A stretch of DNA of 64,000 nt from Sphingobacteriales bacterium (GTDB lineage: Bacteria; Bacteroidota; Bacteroidia; Chitinophagales; Chitinophagaceae), in NCBI GenBank assembly GCA_003963365.1, contig RXJG01000002.1, positions 194,568 through 258,567 on the forward strand, given 5' to 3'. The notes beneath the pieces are model-generated. The model saw nothing but the letters and a program-made list of their open reading frames with translations. It searched no databases and was not told where the DNA came from. The position numbers and the translations under genes were made by a program. Below, piece by piece: positions 9,801 to 18,247 of the stretch; the stretch's first letter is position 1, and every line of letters starts with the position of its first letter.

Positions 9801-10052
9801 TCATCCGGTGATTTCTGGAAATTAAGAGAGATATCACTTTCTTACGATTTCAAAATACCCGGTATTGAAAAAGTGATTAAATCACTTTCATTTACTGTAT
9901 GGGGACGTAACTTAAAAACCTGGATCGCAAAGGATAACTTCTTTAATGATCCTGAGTTTTCCAATACAAACGGTAACTCAACAGGCTTAAGCACATCATT
10001 AAATACACCGCCAACAAGGCAAATTGGTGCAACATTAAAAGTGGTATTCTAA
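6861..10052 (+). CDS. SusC/RagA-family TonB-dependent receptor
   Basis: A 1063-residue outer-membrane transporter that imports a ligand with energy from TonB. Signal peptide 1-19. A carboxypeptidase-regulatory-like domain (about 22-95) begins RTISGKVTD. The plug carries the family signatures LQEVVVT, LDGVPV and SISILKGGQAATLFGSDGVNG. The 22-strand barrel fills the rest and ends in KVVF. There is no N-terminal secretin/STN extension, so a FecI/FecR-type signal is not expected. It starts an operon with SusD and a DUF1735 lipoprotein. No glycosidase or peptidase is nearby, so the ligand cannot be guessed. Confidence 0.96.
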   Translation: MRKFLTVLTVLLFSCVVYAQNRTISGKVTDDGGTPVSFASIKIKGSKKGVAADANGFFSIPVEKTGDITLVVSAQGFDEREVAVGSDNVVNVTLKRAANQLQEVVVTTALNVKRQPKSIGYAAANVTPAQITSSKAFNLGQALTNKVSGLTVYNTSAAVNAAPRIVLRGLRSITGDNTALIVLDGVPVPSNTLNYINPNDVESISILKGGQAATLFGSDGVNGAIVITTKKGTVKKPEVTFTQTYNVERLSFQAKFQNEFGSGSAYGADLNEDFHPAENQEYGPAFDGSLRPLGRALANGKYQLVPYAAIPGIRDALWDKGSTSQTDVSYRSGTESSNFFVSYQNLSSKGIVFGDKYNRNAFRMNSSNTYGKLKVGFDATYTWDRADRTNSDFYFLAINQNAWAPLDQLKDWKNNPFADPSGYFNDYYNNPWWEMDNNRFETKNNFFNGNLNLNFKINNSLDITGRVGVANTQTVTTTTSNPYTYNAWSASTSGAYLTHYNRNYDFFLTNGGLFRARSTPIPGGLGESYSNGNRINADIFTTYKHNLSSSVNLNAIVGGNVQVRTSKAFNTSTAALGVADFFNLTNSGTGLFTSGNSRTESRKMGAYVDVTVGFNNYLFLHGTSRYDWSSVFYLPGRPSSYYGYYTYGGDVSFVLTDAFPVIKGKVLNFAKLRAGYNTNANDNLSAHQLEPIFTNAPGFPFSGLLGTSVGNTTISPSLKAEKVQSSEVGAELGFLQNRINIEGSYYVQQATQQILNVSISSASGYSSYLLNAADVTNKGFEVDLKTVPYRNRNVQVNLNFNYSRNTNKVNKLYADNGLNSLIYQGDNNKTLNAELGQMFPYLKTTAWLRDPQGHVVIDPADGWALKQTSTIGIGNTIPKNIFGVNMSVTYKFLTLSANAEYRGDYVVYHDLGEDMAFTGSSAITTLYHRQQFVWPNSVYYDGSKYVPNTNYAVNQYIAGYQATGDLGFSRGFQGTGEAFYSSGDFWKLREISLSYDFKIPGIEKVIKSLSFTVWGRNLKTWIAKDNFFNDPEFSNTNGNSTGLSTSLNTPPTRQIGATLKVVF

Positions 10053-10081
10053 ATTATTACTGACTTAAAAATATTTAAATA

Positions 10082-11677
10082 ATGAGAAAAAGTAATATTC
10101 TTATCGTTTCGGCACTTTTATCCGGCTTGCTTTTTACAGCCACCGGATGTAAAAAGTTCCTGGATGTAAATAAAACTCCTAATAACCTCACTTTTACTAA
10201 AGCTGACTGGGTTATGACAGGAGCTTTAGGAACTTCCATGAGAATTCAATATGGTGGTTCTCATATTGTGTTAGGTACATGGACTGGTATGTATGCTCAT
10301 AGTACCAGTTTTACCGGAGGTGGTAATGAAAAAACATATTCATTTACCAATTCCGATTTTAATTTCTTTAATGAAGCCTATGATAACCTTCAGGATTATC
10401 AGTATGTAATTCAAAATGCTGATAAGGACGGGGTGGGATTCTGGAAAGACCCTGCTGATGTTATGCAATGCCTCGTTTTTCAGCGGTTAGTTGATATGTA
10501 TGGGGATGTTCCATATACAGAGGCTTTCCAGGGTGTTAATAATATCAGCCCTAAATATGATAAGCAAAAAGATATTTATGAAGATCTGATTAAGCGTTTA
10601 GATAAAGATATCGCTAATATGAAGGCTGCTACCTGGCCTTTATCTGGGGACTTTACTAAACAAGATATCTTCTTTGCATTGAATAAAACAAACTGGATAA
10701 AATTTGCCAACACTATTAAACTGCGCATTTTGATGCGTCAAAGTTTTATGCCTGGCAGAGATTCTTATATCAGCAGTAATATTCTTACTACGGTTGGGGA
10801 AGGTTATATCAGTACAAATGTACTTTGTAAACCAGGGTATCAGAATATTGCCGGTAAATTAAATCCTTTCTACAGTACATATGGTTATAATGAAGTTGGA
10901 AACGTGTTGGGTAACCACCAGTACCGTAAAATGAACAGAGTTATTATTAACTGGTTAAAAACTTCTTCACTGGATACTTTCCGTTTACAGAGTTTAGCAT
11001 GGCCTTCTGGTTCTACACCAACAGCACCATTACCAACTGCTCCTCCTAGTCCAAACTCACTCTCCGCTTATGTGGGTGTTCCTTTGGGTGTAGGTAGTGG
11101 ATTCAGTACTGCTGGTTCTTCACCAATTGGTCCTTTTCAAATTGTAAGAGGTACAAGTACCCGTCCTGCAATTTTTATGACTGCTGCTGAATCTTATTTA
11201 TTACAGGCAGAAGCAGTTTTAAGGTATCCTGCTGTTGCAACTGCTATTGGTGTTTCAGCCCAAACGTTATATGAAACAGGTATATTAACACACTTCAGGC
11301 TTTGCGCTGATCCTACACAGGAAACACCTGCCGCAAACCAGGGAGACGCTGCTTATAACCGTTATATTAACAGACCAATTAATAATGTAAACTGGGCAGT
11401 AACTACTGACCATATCCGTGGAGTGTTAATTCAAAAATGGGTAGCTCTTGTACACGTTAATGGTTTAGAGGCGTGGAGTGAATACCGTAAGTCCTCTGGT
11501 TCTACCACTACACCCACTTATTATGGGCTGCCTTCTACCCCATTATCAGTAGTGGCCAGTTCACCTGATGAACCAGTAAGGTTATTCTATCCGTTAAATG
11601 AGGAAAATACAAATGGTAACAATGTTCCTAAAGGGATAGATGTATTTACGTCTAAGATCTTCTGGGATGTTAACTAA
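10082..11677 (+). CDS. SusD/RagB-like nutrient-binding lipoprotein
   Basis: A 531-residue surface lipoprotein that caps the SusC channel. The signal peptide ends in a lipobox (TATGC, Cys23) followed by KKFLDVNKTPN, the characteristic SusD start. It resembles the SusD-like_2 group (shorter TPR region, QRLVDMYGDVPYTEA near residue 140, and the C-terminal RLFYPLNEENTNG). It begins 29 bp after SusC. A Pro/Thr/Ser-rich insert (about residues 315-340) is probably an exposed loop. Confidence 0.95.
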   Translation: MRKSNILIVSALLSGLLFTATGCKKFLDVNKTPNNLTFTKADWVMTGALGTSMRIQYGGSHIVLGTWTGMYAHSTSFTGGGNEKTYSFTNSDFNFFNEAYDNLQDYQYVIQNADKDGVGFWKDPADVMQCLVFQRLVDMYGDVPYTEAFQGVNNISPKYDKQKDIYEDLIKRLDKDIANMKAATWPLSGDFTKQDIFFALNKTNWIKFANTIKLRILMRQSFMPGRDSYISSNILTTVGEGYISTNVLCKPGYQNIAGKLNPFYSTYGYNEVGNVLGNHQYRKMNRVIINWLKTSSLDTFRLQSLAWPSGSTPTAPLPTAPPSPNSLSAYVGVPLGVGSGFSTAGSSPIGPFQIVRGTSTRPAIFMTAAESYLLQAEAVLRYPAVATAIGVSAQTLYETGILTHFRLCADPTQETPAANQGDAAYNRYINRPINNVNWAVTTDHIRGVLIQKWVALVHVNGLEAWSEYRKSSGSTTTPTYYGLPSTPLSVVASSPDEPVRLFYPLNEENTNGNNVPKGIDVFTSKIFWDVN

Positions 11678-11716
11678 TAATGACAATCTTTTAAACAGAT
11701 ATCAAAAAAATTAACA

Positions 11717-12745
11717 ATGAAAAGAATACAATACAGCATAATAGCACTGATTGTCTTATCTCTTTCTTCCTGTCTGAAAACGAAGAATGATGTGGGAGGA
11801 TTAAGGACGGATAAGGGAAGTATCCTGACAACCATTGCAGAATCAGAATATATCAACCAGGATAATAATGTTATCGGATTTGGTTATTATGCCAACGCCA
11901 ATTTTAGTTATACAACTGAGCCTAATGAAGCGGTTAAATTTTTTACTGCCCGCATTTCTCAGCCAAGAGAAACTAAATTGAATGGCTCACTCAAACTTAA
12001 AATTTCGATGAGATCGATAGGTGGTGATGTCATTCCTGCGGGTGCAATTACTATTCCTGCAGATTACGAAATCCCGGCCTTTACCGATAATGTGAAAGAT
12101 GTACCCATTAAGTTTGTGGTAAATAAATCTTTATTAAATCCTGCTGCCGACTACAGAGCAGAATTTACAATCACTGCAGCAAACCAGGGTGCGGTTAGTC
12201 AAACTAACAATGTAATTGATGTACAGTTTCATAACAGTAAGTTCAGTGGACGATATATCGTTGAAACAACTGTAACCGACCCTGCTAATGTTATTAAAAT
12301 TGAAAGCAATACTAAACCAGTGTTGCTGGATGATCAATTGGGATTAAGTCCTGTTAGAGTTGGTCCCGGTTATTTAAACTTTTTAGATGAATATTTCTAT
12401 GGCTTAACCGGCTCCGCCCAGGGTTTTGCAACTTTAGTTGATAACCTTACTACAGGAACAACCGCCACAAGATTTGCATTATTAAACCCAACTTTCCAGA
12501 TAGATGGTAGTGGAAAGTTATTGCAGGTTTATAATACATTAAGCGGTTCAGGAGCAAGTTATAATGTAACACTTAACAGTGATGCGCCCAACTCGTTTTC
12601 ATATGCAGCTAATGACGATAAAACTTTTTCAATTAGTTACACAGTAACGCTTACCGCTCCGCTTACCCCCACCACAACTTCCAGCAGGCAGTTTAAAGTG
12701 GTGGAGAAGTACAAATATCATCCCATCCAGGTAAGAGTATTTTAA
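11717..12745 (+). CDS. DUF1735 (BT_3987-like) lipoprotein of the susCD operon
   Basis: 342 residues with a lipoprotein signal peptide (LSLSSC, Cys19). Residues about 30-155 show the Ig-like DUF1735 pattern found beside SusD genes (PADYEIPAFTDNVKDVPIKFVV). The C-terminal half is beta-rich and unassigned. As the third gene of the operon it is likely an extra surface binding protein for the same ligand. A strong terminator hairpin follows. Confidence 0.8.
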   Translation: MKRIQYSIIALIVLSLSSCLKTKNDVGGLRTDKGSILTTIAESEYINQDNNVIGFGYYANANFSYTTEPNEAVKFFTARISQPRETKLNGSLKLKISMRSIGGDVIPAGAITIPADYEIPAFTDNVKDVPIKFVVNKSLLNPAADYRAEFTITAANQGAVSQTNNVIDVQFHNSKFSGRYIVETTVTDPANVIKIESNTKPVLLDDQLGLSPVRVGPGYLNFLDEYFYGLTGSAQGFATLVDNLTTGTTATRFALLNPTFQIDGSGKLLQVYNTLSGSGASYNVTLNSDAPNSFSYAANDDKTFSISYTVTLTAPLTPTTTSSRQFKVVEKYKYHPIQVRVF

Positions 12746-12775
12746 TTCGTTTGTATTAACAGATAAATACTTTTG

Positions 12776-12804
12776 AAACCGCCACTGAATTCCAGTGGCG
12801 GTTT
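12776..12804 (+). terminator. Intrinsic terminator after the susCD operon
   Basis: A perfect 12-bp stem (12776-12787 with 12793-12804, core CCGCCACTG) has a 5-nt loop and is followed by T-rich sequence. Confidence 0.85.
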
Positions 12805-12834
12805 TCATTTATATTTGTTGTTTAAAGCTTATAT

Positions 12835-13152
12835 ATGGATAATCAAAATCAGCAGCAACAAAACCAGTTGAACATTGAAATTACGGAAGAAGTTGCCGAA
12901 GGCGTTTATGCCAACCTTGCCATTATTACACACAGTCATGCAGAGTTTGTTATAGACTTTGTAAATGTTATGCCGGGAACCCCGAAGAGTAAAGTAAAAT
13001 CAAGATTGATATTAACACCGCAGCATGCCAAGCGTTTTATGAAAGCGCTTACTGAAAACATCAGGAAGTTTGAATCTGCCAACGGTACCATACAGGATAT
13101 AGAAGAAATTCAATTGCCCATGAATTTTGGCGGACCGACTGCACAGGCTTAA
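12835..13152 (+). CDS. DUF3467 protein
   Basis: A 105-residue soluble protein matching DUF3467: a Gln-rich start, then EGVYANLAIITHSHAEFVIDF, PGTPKSKVKSRLILTPQHAKRF and an acidic C-terminus. The function is unknown, although the family is widespread and conserved. TATATTTG at 12810-12817, just after the susCD terminator, could be its -7 box, giving an 18-nt leader. Confidence 0.88.
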   Translation: MDNQNQQQQNQLNIEITEEVAEGVYANLAIITHSHAEFVIDFVNVMPGTPKSKVKSRLILTPQHAKRFMKALTENIRKFESANGTIQDIEEIQLPMNFGGPTAQA

Positions 13153-13182
13153 TTAATAATTATCAATTAATAATTATTAATT
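13151..13182. repeat. AT-only inverted repeat between DUF3467 and the Ldh gene
   Basis: A perfect 13-bp stem (13151-13163 with 13170-13182) encloses a 6-nt loop. The stem holds only A and T. It sits between two same-strand genes with no T-tract, so it may be a dispersed palindrome or mRNA-processing site rather than a terminator. Confidence 0.6.
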
Positions 13183-13189
13183 GTATTAC

Positions 13190-14269
13190 ATGGAAAAACT
13201 TTTCCCTTACGATCAGTTATCGTCATTTACACTTAAGATATTTAAAGCAATTGGCTGCAGCGAAAGCGATGCTGTTACTGCAACAAAAGTTTTATTAAGT
13301 GCAGATTTGCGTGGTATCGATTCACATGGCATTGCCCGGTTAAGTGGTTATGTACGGTTATGGGAAGCGAAAAGGGTAAATGCAAAACCCCAGATAAAAA
13401 TTATTCACCAGACGCCATCAACTGCAGTGGTAGATGGTGACGGTGGGTTAGGATTGATTGTGGCTCCATATACCATGCAAATTGCTATTGATAAAGCTAA
13501 GCAGGTTGGTACTGGCTGGGTAAGTGTGCAAAACAGTAATCATTTTGGTATAGCCGGTTATCATGCCATGATGGCATTGCAATATGATATGATTGGTATG
13601 GCCATGACCAATGCCAGTGCATTGGTTGCTCCCACTTTTTCTAAAGAAAGATTATTAGGCACCAATCCAATTTGTGTAACAATACCTGCGGGAGAAGAAC
13701 CGGCCTTTGTTGCTGATCTCGCTACTACAACAGCAGCCAATGGTAAATTGGAAATTCTTCAACGAAAAAATTTAGAAGCACCGGTTGGTTGGATACAGGA
13801 TAAAGAGGGTAACTCAACTATAGATGCTCATGCACTAAAGAATGGGGGTGCTTTATTGCCATTAGGTGGCGACAGAGATCATGGAAGTCATAAAGGATAT
13901 GCGTTAGGAGCAATCGTAGATATTTTTTCCGCAGTGCTGAGTGGTGCTAACTACGGCCCCTGGGTACCGCCTTTTCCGGCGTATGTGCCAATGCCGGAAA
14001 ATCAACCCGGTAAAGGAATCGGGCATTTCTTTGGTGCCATGAGGATTGATGCATTTCGTCCGGCTGATGAATTTAAATCAAATATGGATAATTGGATAAG
14101 ACGTTTTCGTTCTGCAAAAACGGTTGATGGAGAAGATAAAGTTATTATACCTGGTGATCCTGAAAGAGAAATGGAGGCTATCAGAAAAAAGGAAGGGATT
14201 CCGGTATTGCAGGCGGTAGTTGATGATCTTTCGGCTTTAGCCAAAAGATTTCAATTGGCTTTTCCATAA
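13190..14269 (+). CDS. Ldh-family (malate/L-lactate/L-sulfolactate) dehydrogenase
   Basis: 359 residues from the ATG at 13190. A TTG nine bases earlier is in frame but adds nothing conserved. The family uses NAD(P) to oxidise 2-hydroxy acids such as malate, lactate, ureidoglycolate or sulfolactate. Visible motifs are GIDSHGIARL with the catalytic His, VQNSNHFGIAGYHA, LGTNPIC and GSHKGYALGAIVDI. The fold is not a Rossmann LDH/MDH. Substrate choice cannot be read from the sequence, and the neighbours do not help. Confidence 0.9.
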   Translation: MEKLFPYDQLSSFTLKIFKAIGCSESDAVTATKVLLSADLRGIDSHGIARLSGYVRLWEAKRVNAKPQIKIIHQTPSTAVVDGDGGLGLIVAPYTMQIAIDKAKQVGTGWVSVQNSNHFGIAGYHAMMALQYDMIGMAMTNASALVAPTFSKERLLGTNPICVTIPAGEEPAFVADLATTTAANGKLEILQRKNLEAPVGWIQDKEGNSTIDAHALKNGGALLPLGGDRDHGSHKGYALGAIVDIFSAVLSGANYGPWVPPFPAYVPMPENQPGKGIGHFFGAMRIDAFRPADEFKSNMDNWIRRFRSAKTVDGEDKVIIPGDPEREMEAIRKKEGIPVLQAVVDDLSALAKRFQLAFP

Positions 14270-14272
14270 CTG

Positions 14273-15253
14273 TTATTTATTAATCACCAGTTGATTTGTT
14301 TGCATACCATCTTTACCAAATCGCTTAATATTAGATAAATCACCTTTGCTATTATAATATTTCCATTCACCTACTTCATGGTTCTTATTATACATCCCCA
14401 CACTTTTTTTCTTACCGTTATTGTTCCATATCTCCCATAGTCCATTTTTCATTCCTGATTTGAAATTTCCTGAATACATTACCTGCCCGTTTGGATAATA
14501 AAATGTATAATCCCCATCCAGCATTGCAAAGCATGGATTTATTACGTCCTGTCTTATACATATTTGTGACACGGAACTGATAACAATGGTAAAAGTTATA
14601 TTTCTTTCAAATACATTTCTCAATGAGCCTTCTGCAGCAGGAGCATCTGAAAAATTATAATAAAATGGATAGAAAACATGGGTTCCATAGTTGGCTGAAA
14701 CAAGGGAGTCAGTTATCATGCTTATATCGTTGGGAGCAAGAATATGTTTGATTTTTTCAAGGGCTTTACCCTGCTCCCAGTCTTTTTTAAAAACATTAAA
14801 TTTTCTTGCATTGTAGGAACATCTGAGTTTTAACTGGTGATCTGCATACCAGCTTTTCCATAAATCATCAGGTATGCCATGATCAAACCTGCCTGAATCT
14901 TTTAATACTTTATTGGGATACCAAACCAGGTAAAGACCATGTTCTGTATTGTTTTTGTAACCAATGGTTGCAATCCTGCTGCCAGTGGAGTCAAACCAGT
15001 TAAAAATTCCATTTTTTGTCAGTAGGCTTTGATCATTGTATGTTCCGGTTAAAGCCAGTTTACCATTGTAATGATATAAAATAACATCAGTTCCCATTTC
15101 TTTTTTAATGGATACACCGGTATATATTGCTTCATCTTTCTTACAAGGCAGAAACTCTTCATTAAAATAAACAACCTGCTTCAACGGGTTATTTTGGGCA
15201 TCTGCAATAGCGTAAATAAAAAGAAGAATGTTAAATGTTAATACTTGCCGCAT
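14273..15253 (-). CDS. Exported MORN/YwqK-like repeat protein
   Basis: 326 residues. A signal peptide (about 1-19, ending IADAQ) is followed by repeated strand units of the MORN/YwqK type, for example YYPNGQVMYSGNFKSGMKNG and YNKNHEVGEWKYYNSKG near the C-terminus and similar units around residues 60-130. The central part (about 150-230) lacks repeats. The family name toxin-antitoxin YwqK is only a homology label. It converges on the Ldh gene (3-bp gap) and is divergent from lysC. Confidence 0.72.
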   Translation of the reverse strand: MRQVLTFNILLFIYAIADAQNNPLKQVVYFNEEFLPCKKDEAIYTGVSIKKEMGTDVILYHYNGKLALTGTYNDQSLLTKNGIFNWFDSTGSRIATIGYKNNTEHGLYLVWYPNKVLKDSGRFDHGIPDDLWKSWYADHQLKLRCSYNARKFNVFKKDWEQGKALEKIKHILAPNDISMITDSLVSANYGTHVFYPFYYNFSDAPAAEGSLRNVFERNITFTIVISSVSQICIRQDVINPCFAMLDGDYTFYYPNGQVMYSGNFKSGMKNGLWEIWNNNGKKKSVGMYNKNHEVGEWKYYNSKGDLSNIKRFGKDGMQTNQLVINK

Positions 15254-15367
15254 AGCTGGTGAGGTTTCCTTTTAAAGTTCGTACTTTTTTTAAACTAAAA
15301 CAATTGATTTATTCTGCAGATAATCCTAAACTTTATCTTCCTAACAGTCGTTATACCCATCATCTAT

Positions 15368-15375
15368 TATCTTTG
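15368..15375 (+). promoter_or_regulatory. Candidate -7 box for lysC
   Basis: TATCTTTG matches TAnnTTTG and lies 20 nt before the ATG at 15395. No clear TTTG box is seen at the expected upstream distance, so this is a partial match. Confidence 0.45.
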
Positions 15376-15394
15376 CGGCTCAAAATTTTTATTA

Positions 15395-16714
15395 ATGAAA
15401 GTAATGAAGTTTGGCGGCACCTCGGTAGGTAAGCCGGAACGTATGCACCAGGTGGCCCAGCTAATCACTAAACATGATGAACCGACGATCGTGGTGCTTT
15501 CTGCATTGTCTGGTACAACGAATGCATTGGTTGAAATAGGTGATAATATTGCGAGAGGCGACCGCAATGCAGCTAAACAGTGTATTGATAAACTGCATGC
15601 ACATTATGAATCTTTCATCAAAGAACTGGCCACTTCGGAAGCAGCCTATATTAAAGCAAGGGCTATTGTTTCCGAGCATTTTGAGTTTCTCAATATCATC
15701 CTCAGAATATCTTTTAGTGAGGCGTTGAGTAAAGATATTTTGGCACAGGGGGAATTGCTCAGTACTAAACTTTTTTGTGTTTACTTAGAACAGAAAGGCA
15801 TTGACCATATGTTGCTGCCTGCACTGGAGTTTATGAGTATTGATGCGAACGATGAACCGCAGGTGGGCAGTATTAAAGTAAAATTATCCCAGTTATTAAA
15901 ACAATACAGCGATAAAAAATTATTCATTACACAGGGTTATATCTGCCGCAATGCAAGAGGAGAAGTGGATAACCTGAAACGAGGGGGTAGCGATTACAGT
16001 GCATCTTTAATTGCTGCTGCCATACAAGCTTCTGTTTGTGAAATATGGACAGATATTGATGGTATGCACAACAATGACCCGAGAGTAGTTGACAAAACTG
16101 TTCCCGTAGAACAATTGAGTTTTGATGAAGCAGCTGAGTTAGCTTATTTCGGCGCTAAGATTTTACATCCTGCATCCATCTGGCCTGCCCAGATGTATAA
16201 AGTACCGGTAAAGTTATTGAACACCATGCAGCCGGAAGCCAAAGGAACTACGATTGAAGAAGAGGCAAGCAGTATTGGTGCAAAAGCAGTAGCGGCTAAA
16301 GATGGCATCTATGCCATTCGGGTAAAGAGCAGCCGCATGTTACTGGCTTATGGTTTCTTAAGAAAAATATTTGAAGTGTTTGAAAAATACCGCACTTCTA
16401 TTGATATGATTACTACTTCTGAGGTTGCTGTATCATTAACGATTGATAATGCTATTCAGTTAAAAAATATTTTAAAGGAACTGGAACCATTAGGTACAGT
16501 AGAGGTAGAAGAAAATCATACTATTGTTTCAGTGGTAGGTAATGAAATTGCTAAAGAGAAAGATGTGTTGACAAGATTGTTTCAATCCATTTCACCTGTT
16601 CCGGTAAGAATGGTTTCTTATGGTGGCAGTCCGCACAACGTTTCGTTGTTAGTTCCTTCTGCTTATAAAACTGAAACATTGAAATTGCTGAATAAAGGAA
16701 TCTTTGGTTTATAA
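15395..16714 (+). CDS. lysC: Aspartate kinase (monofunctional)
   Basis: 439 residues. It phosphorylates aspartate as the first step toward lysine, threonine, methionine and diaminopimelate. The kinase domain (about 1-290) has KFGGTSVG at residues 5-12, GGSDYSA and EIWTDIDGMHNNDPRVV. Two ACT domains (about 300-439) indicate allosteric feedback control. The length fits the single-function LysC type and no homoserine dehydrogenase domain is fused. Its stop overlaps the convergent photolyase-like gene by 6 bp. Confidence 0.95.
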   Translation: MKVMKFGGTSVGKPERMHQVAQLITKHDEPTIVVLSALSGTTNALVEIGDNIARGDRNAAKQCIDKLHAHYESFIKELATSEAAYIKARAIVSEHFEFLNIILRISFSEALSKDILAQGELLSTKLFCVYLEQKGIDHMLLPALEFMSIDANDEPQVGSIKVKLSQLLKQYSDKKLFITQGYICRNARGEVDNLKRGGSDYSASLIAAAIQASVCEIWTDIDGMHNNDPRVVDKTVPVEQLSFDEAAELAYFGAKILHPASIWPAQMYKVPVKLLNTMQPEAKGTTIEEEASSIGAKAVAAKDGIYAIRVKSSRMLLAYGFLRKIFEVFEKYRTSIDMITTSEVAVSLTIDNAIQLKNILKELEPLGTVEVEENHTIVSVVGNEIAKEKDVLTRLFQSISPVPVRMVSYGGSPHNVSLLVPSAYKTETLKLLNKGIFGL

Positions 16715-17812
16715 TAACCGTTCTGCTTTTTTCCAGAAAGAAGAGAACGAAGGAAAATAACCCGTAACGGATGGGAACATCCAATCCCTTTCATCTTTTA
16801 TTCCGTTATAATGCATAAAAGCCGGGTGCTCTTTAAAAACAAAGCACCCGGCTTTATTTTGAGCAGTATACAAGCCTTCCAAGTCGTCAAACTCTCCTGT
16901 AAATATTTGTATGCCGGGAATATTTTTAGATAATTCAATAATGAAGCGGATTACTTTGTCACTAACAGGATATTGAGTAAAGTGTGAAGGCTCCAGTAAT
17001 AAAACCCGGTTGGCATCTTCTTCTTTTCTCCAATTCGGGTCGAGGTTGTAGCTATTATAGATTAAAGTTGGTTTATTAATGTCAATGTCAGGTGCTTGAT
17101 TTTTAGGTAAATTGGTAATCAGCTTTAACTCATTTGTCTCCTGCAACTCACCGGGAATACCAGTAGTTACTAAAGTGTCATAAGTTTTATCAAGGAAAGT
17201 ATTGTGCTGATTACTGAAAGTGTATTTATTAATATTCTCCTGGTTACAATAATATTTTTTGGATGAAAAACTTCCGGCTACCCATTGCCAGCTTAAACTG
17301 TTGCTGGCAATATCTCCGTCCAGCAAATGATAATACATCCATTGGGAAGGCAGCACCCAATGTGCTTTCCCCATATTGCAACATATCGCAGCTACATACA
17401 TGCGTAAATGATTGTGCATATAACCCGTTTGATATAATTGCTGAATGTGTTTATCAATTGATTCTATGCCCGTATTAGCCAGCAGTATATTCGTTATCAT
17501 TTGATGATGTGCCACTTCCTGCTGTGGATATTTTAAATCAGTGAGAATAGCGTTGCCTTTTGACTGCCATACTCTTTGCCAGTATTCCCGCCAGGCTAAT
17601 TCCTGTAAGAATTTTTCTATTTGATATTTCTTATATCCTTTGCTTACTACATAATCCTTTACTTGTTTTACAGATATAATGCCACGGGAAATATATGGCG
17701 ATAAATAAGTAACAGCACCATTAGTGAAATTTCTTGTTTTACTGTATTGAACAGGATCAATAGCATGTATTCTTTCCACTATACTTTGATAATCTGCCGG
17801 GAACTCGTTCAT
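16709..17812 (-). CDS. Photolyase-like FAD protein, apparently circularly permuted
   Basis: 367 residues. Unlike normal photolyases it begins directly with the helical FAD-binding region (about 25-235): YLSPYISRGIIS, LAWREYWQRVW, TGYMHNHLRMY and the flavin-site DGDIASNSLSWQWVAG. After a linker, the C-terminal 120 residues look like an alpha/beta domain (TLIYNSYNLD, RVLLLEPSHF, PVSDKVIRFI, QIFTGEFDDL) similar to the antenna domain normally found at the N-terminus. The order is therefore reversed, which I infer from motif order only. It is the last gene of a four-gene coupled operon. A role in DNA photorepair or blue-light sensing is not decided. Confidence 0.75.
   Translation of the reverse strand: MNEFPADYQSIVERIHAIDPVQYSKTRNFTNGAVTYLSPYISRGIISVKQVKDYVVSKGYKKYQIEKFLQELAWREYWQRVWQSKGNAILTDLKYPQQEVAHHQMITNILLANTGIESIDKHIQQLYQTGYMHNHLRMYVAAICCNMGKAHWVLPSQWMYYHLLDGDIASNSLSWQWVAGSFSSKKYYCNQENINKYTFSNQHNTFLDKTYDTLVTTGIPGELQETNELKLITNLPKNQAPDIDINKPTLIYNSYNLDPNWRKEEDANRVLLLEPSHFTQYPVSDKVIRFIIELSKNIPGIQIFTGEFDDLEGLYTAQNKAGCFVFKEHPAFMHYNGIKDERDWMFPSVTGYFPSFSSFWKKAERLL
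16818..16855 (+). terminator. Strong hairpin inside a coding region, probable lysC terminator
   Basis: A perfect 13-bp GC-rich stem (16818-16830 with 16843-16855, core GCCGGGTGCT) with a 12-nt loop, about 100 bp past the lysC stop and followed on the plus strand by ATTTTG. It lies within the C-terminal codons of the convergent photolyase-like gene, so it would terminate lysC read-through inside that gene. Confidence 0.6.
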
Positions 17813-18099
17813 TACTTTCTTTTTGAAATTTTATTCAGACTGATTGTTCTTTGCCTGGAACATTTGAAGCGGTCTGCTTCTTCACTTCTTAATGCTTCGT
17901 GTTTGGTAGTTCTTCCATTGGTTCGTTTGCGCCACATTTTAAAACTGGCAGACTTCATTTCTTTGCGCATCAGTTCGATCACTTCTTTTTCTTTTAATCC
18001 AAACTGGCGTTCAATGGCATCAAAACTTGTACGGTCTTCCCATGCCATTTCAATAATGCGGTCAATATCAGTGGATGATAAAAGTTGTTTATTACTCAT
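17812..18099 (-). CDS. TIGR03643/DUF2805 small protein
   Basis: 95 residues from the ATG at 18099. A GTG at 18132 is also in frame but lies inside the upstream gene. The sequence is that of TIGR03643/DUF2805: [51 protein letters not shown], with a basic tail. The first part resembles a helix-turn-helix. The family has no known biochemical function and is commonly found beside cryptochrome/photolyase genes. Its start codon overlaps the stop of the DUF2256 gene and its stop overlaps the next start, indicating translational coupling. Confidence 0.88.
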   Translation of the reverse strand: MSNKQLLSSTDIDRIIEMAWEDRTSFDAIERQFGLKEKEVIELMRKEMKSASFKMWRKRTNGRTTKHEALRSEEADRFKCSRQRTISLNKISKRK

Positions 18100-18247
18100 G
18101 TTTATTGTTACGGTTATTGCGGCAGTGGTCACTGCAATATTTTACTTCGTCCCAAACCTTTTCCCATTTCTTTCTCCAGGTAAAAGGCCTTTGACAAACT
18201 ATACAAATCTTTTGTGGCAGGTTTTCTTTTCTAATGGATTTCTTCAT
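18092..18247 (-). CDS. DUF2256 zinc-ribbon-like protein (51 aa)
   Basis: A small gene read directly from the sequence: 51 residues starting [13 protein letters not shown]. It has the DUF2256 pattern of four potential metal ligands, [18 protein letters not shown] and then CSDHC, so a small zinc-binding fold is likely. It overlaps the photolyase gene upstream by 17 bp and the TIGR03643 gene downstream by 8 bp. DUF2256 genes typically accompany photolyase/cryptochrome genes. The function is unknown, and a metal-dependent partner or chaperone is only a guess. Confidence 0.87.
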   Translation of the reverse strand: MKKSIRKENLPQKICIVCQRPFTWRKKWEKVWDEVKYCSDHCRNNRNNKHE

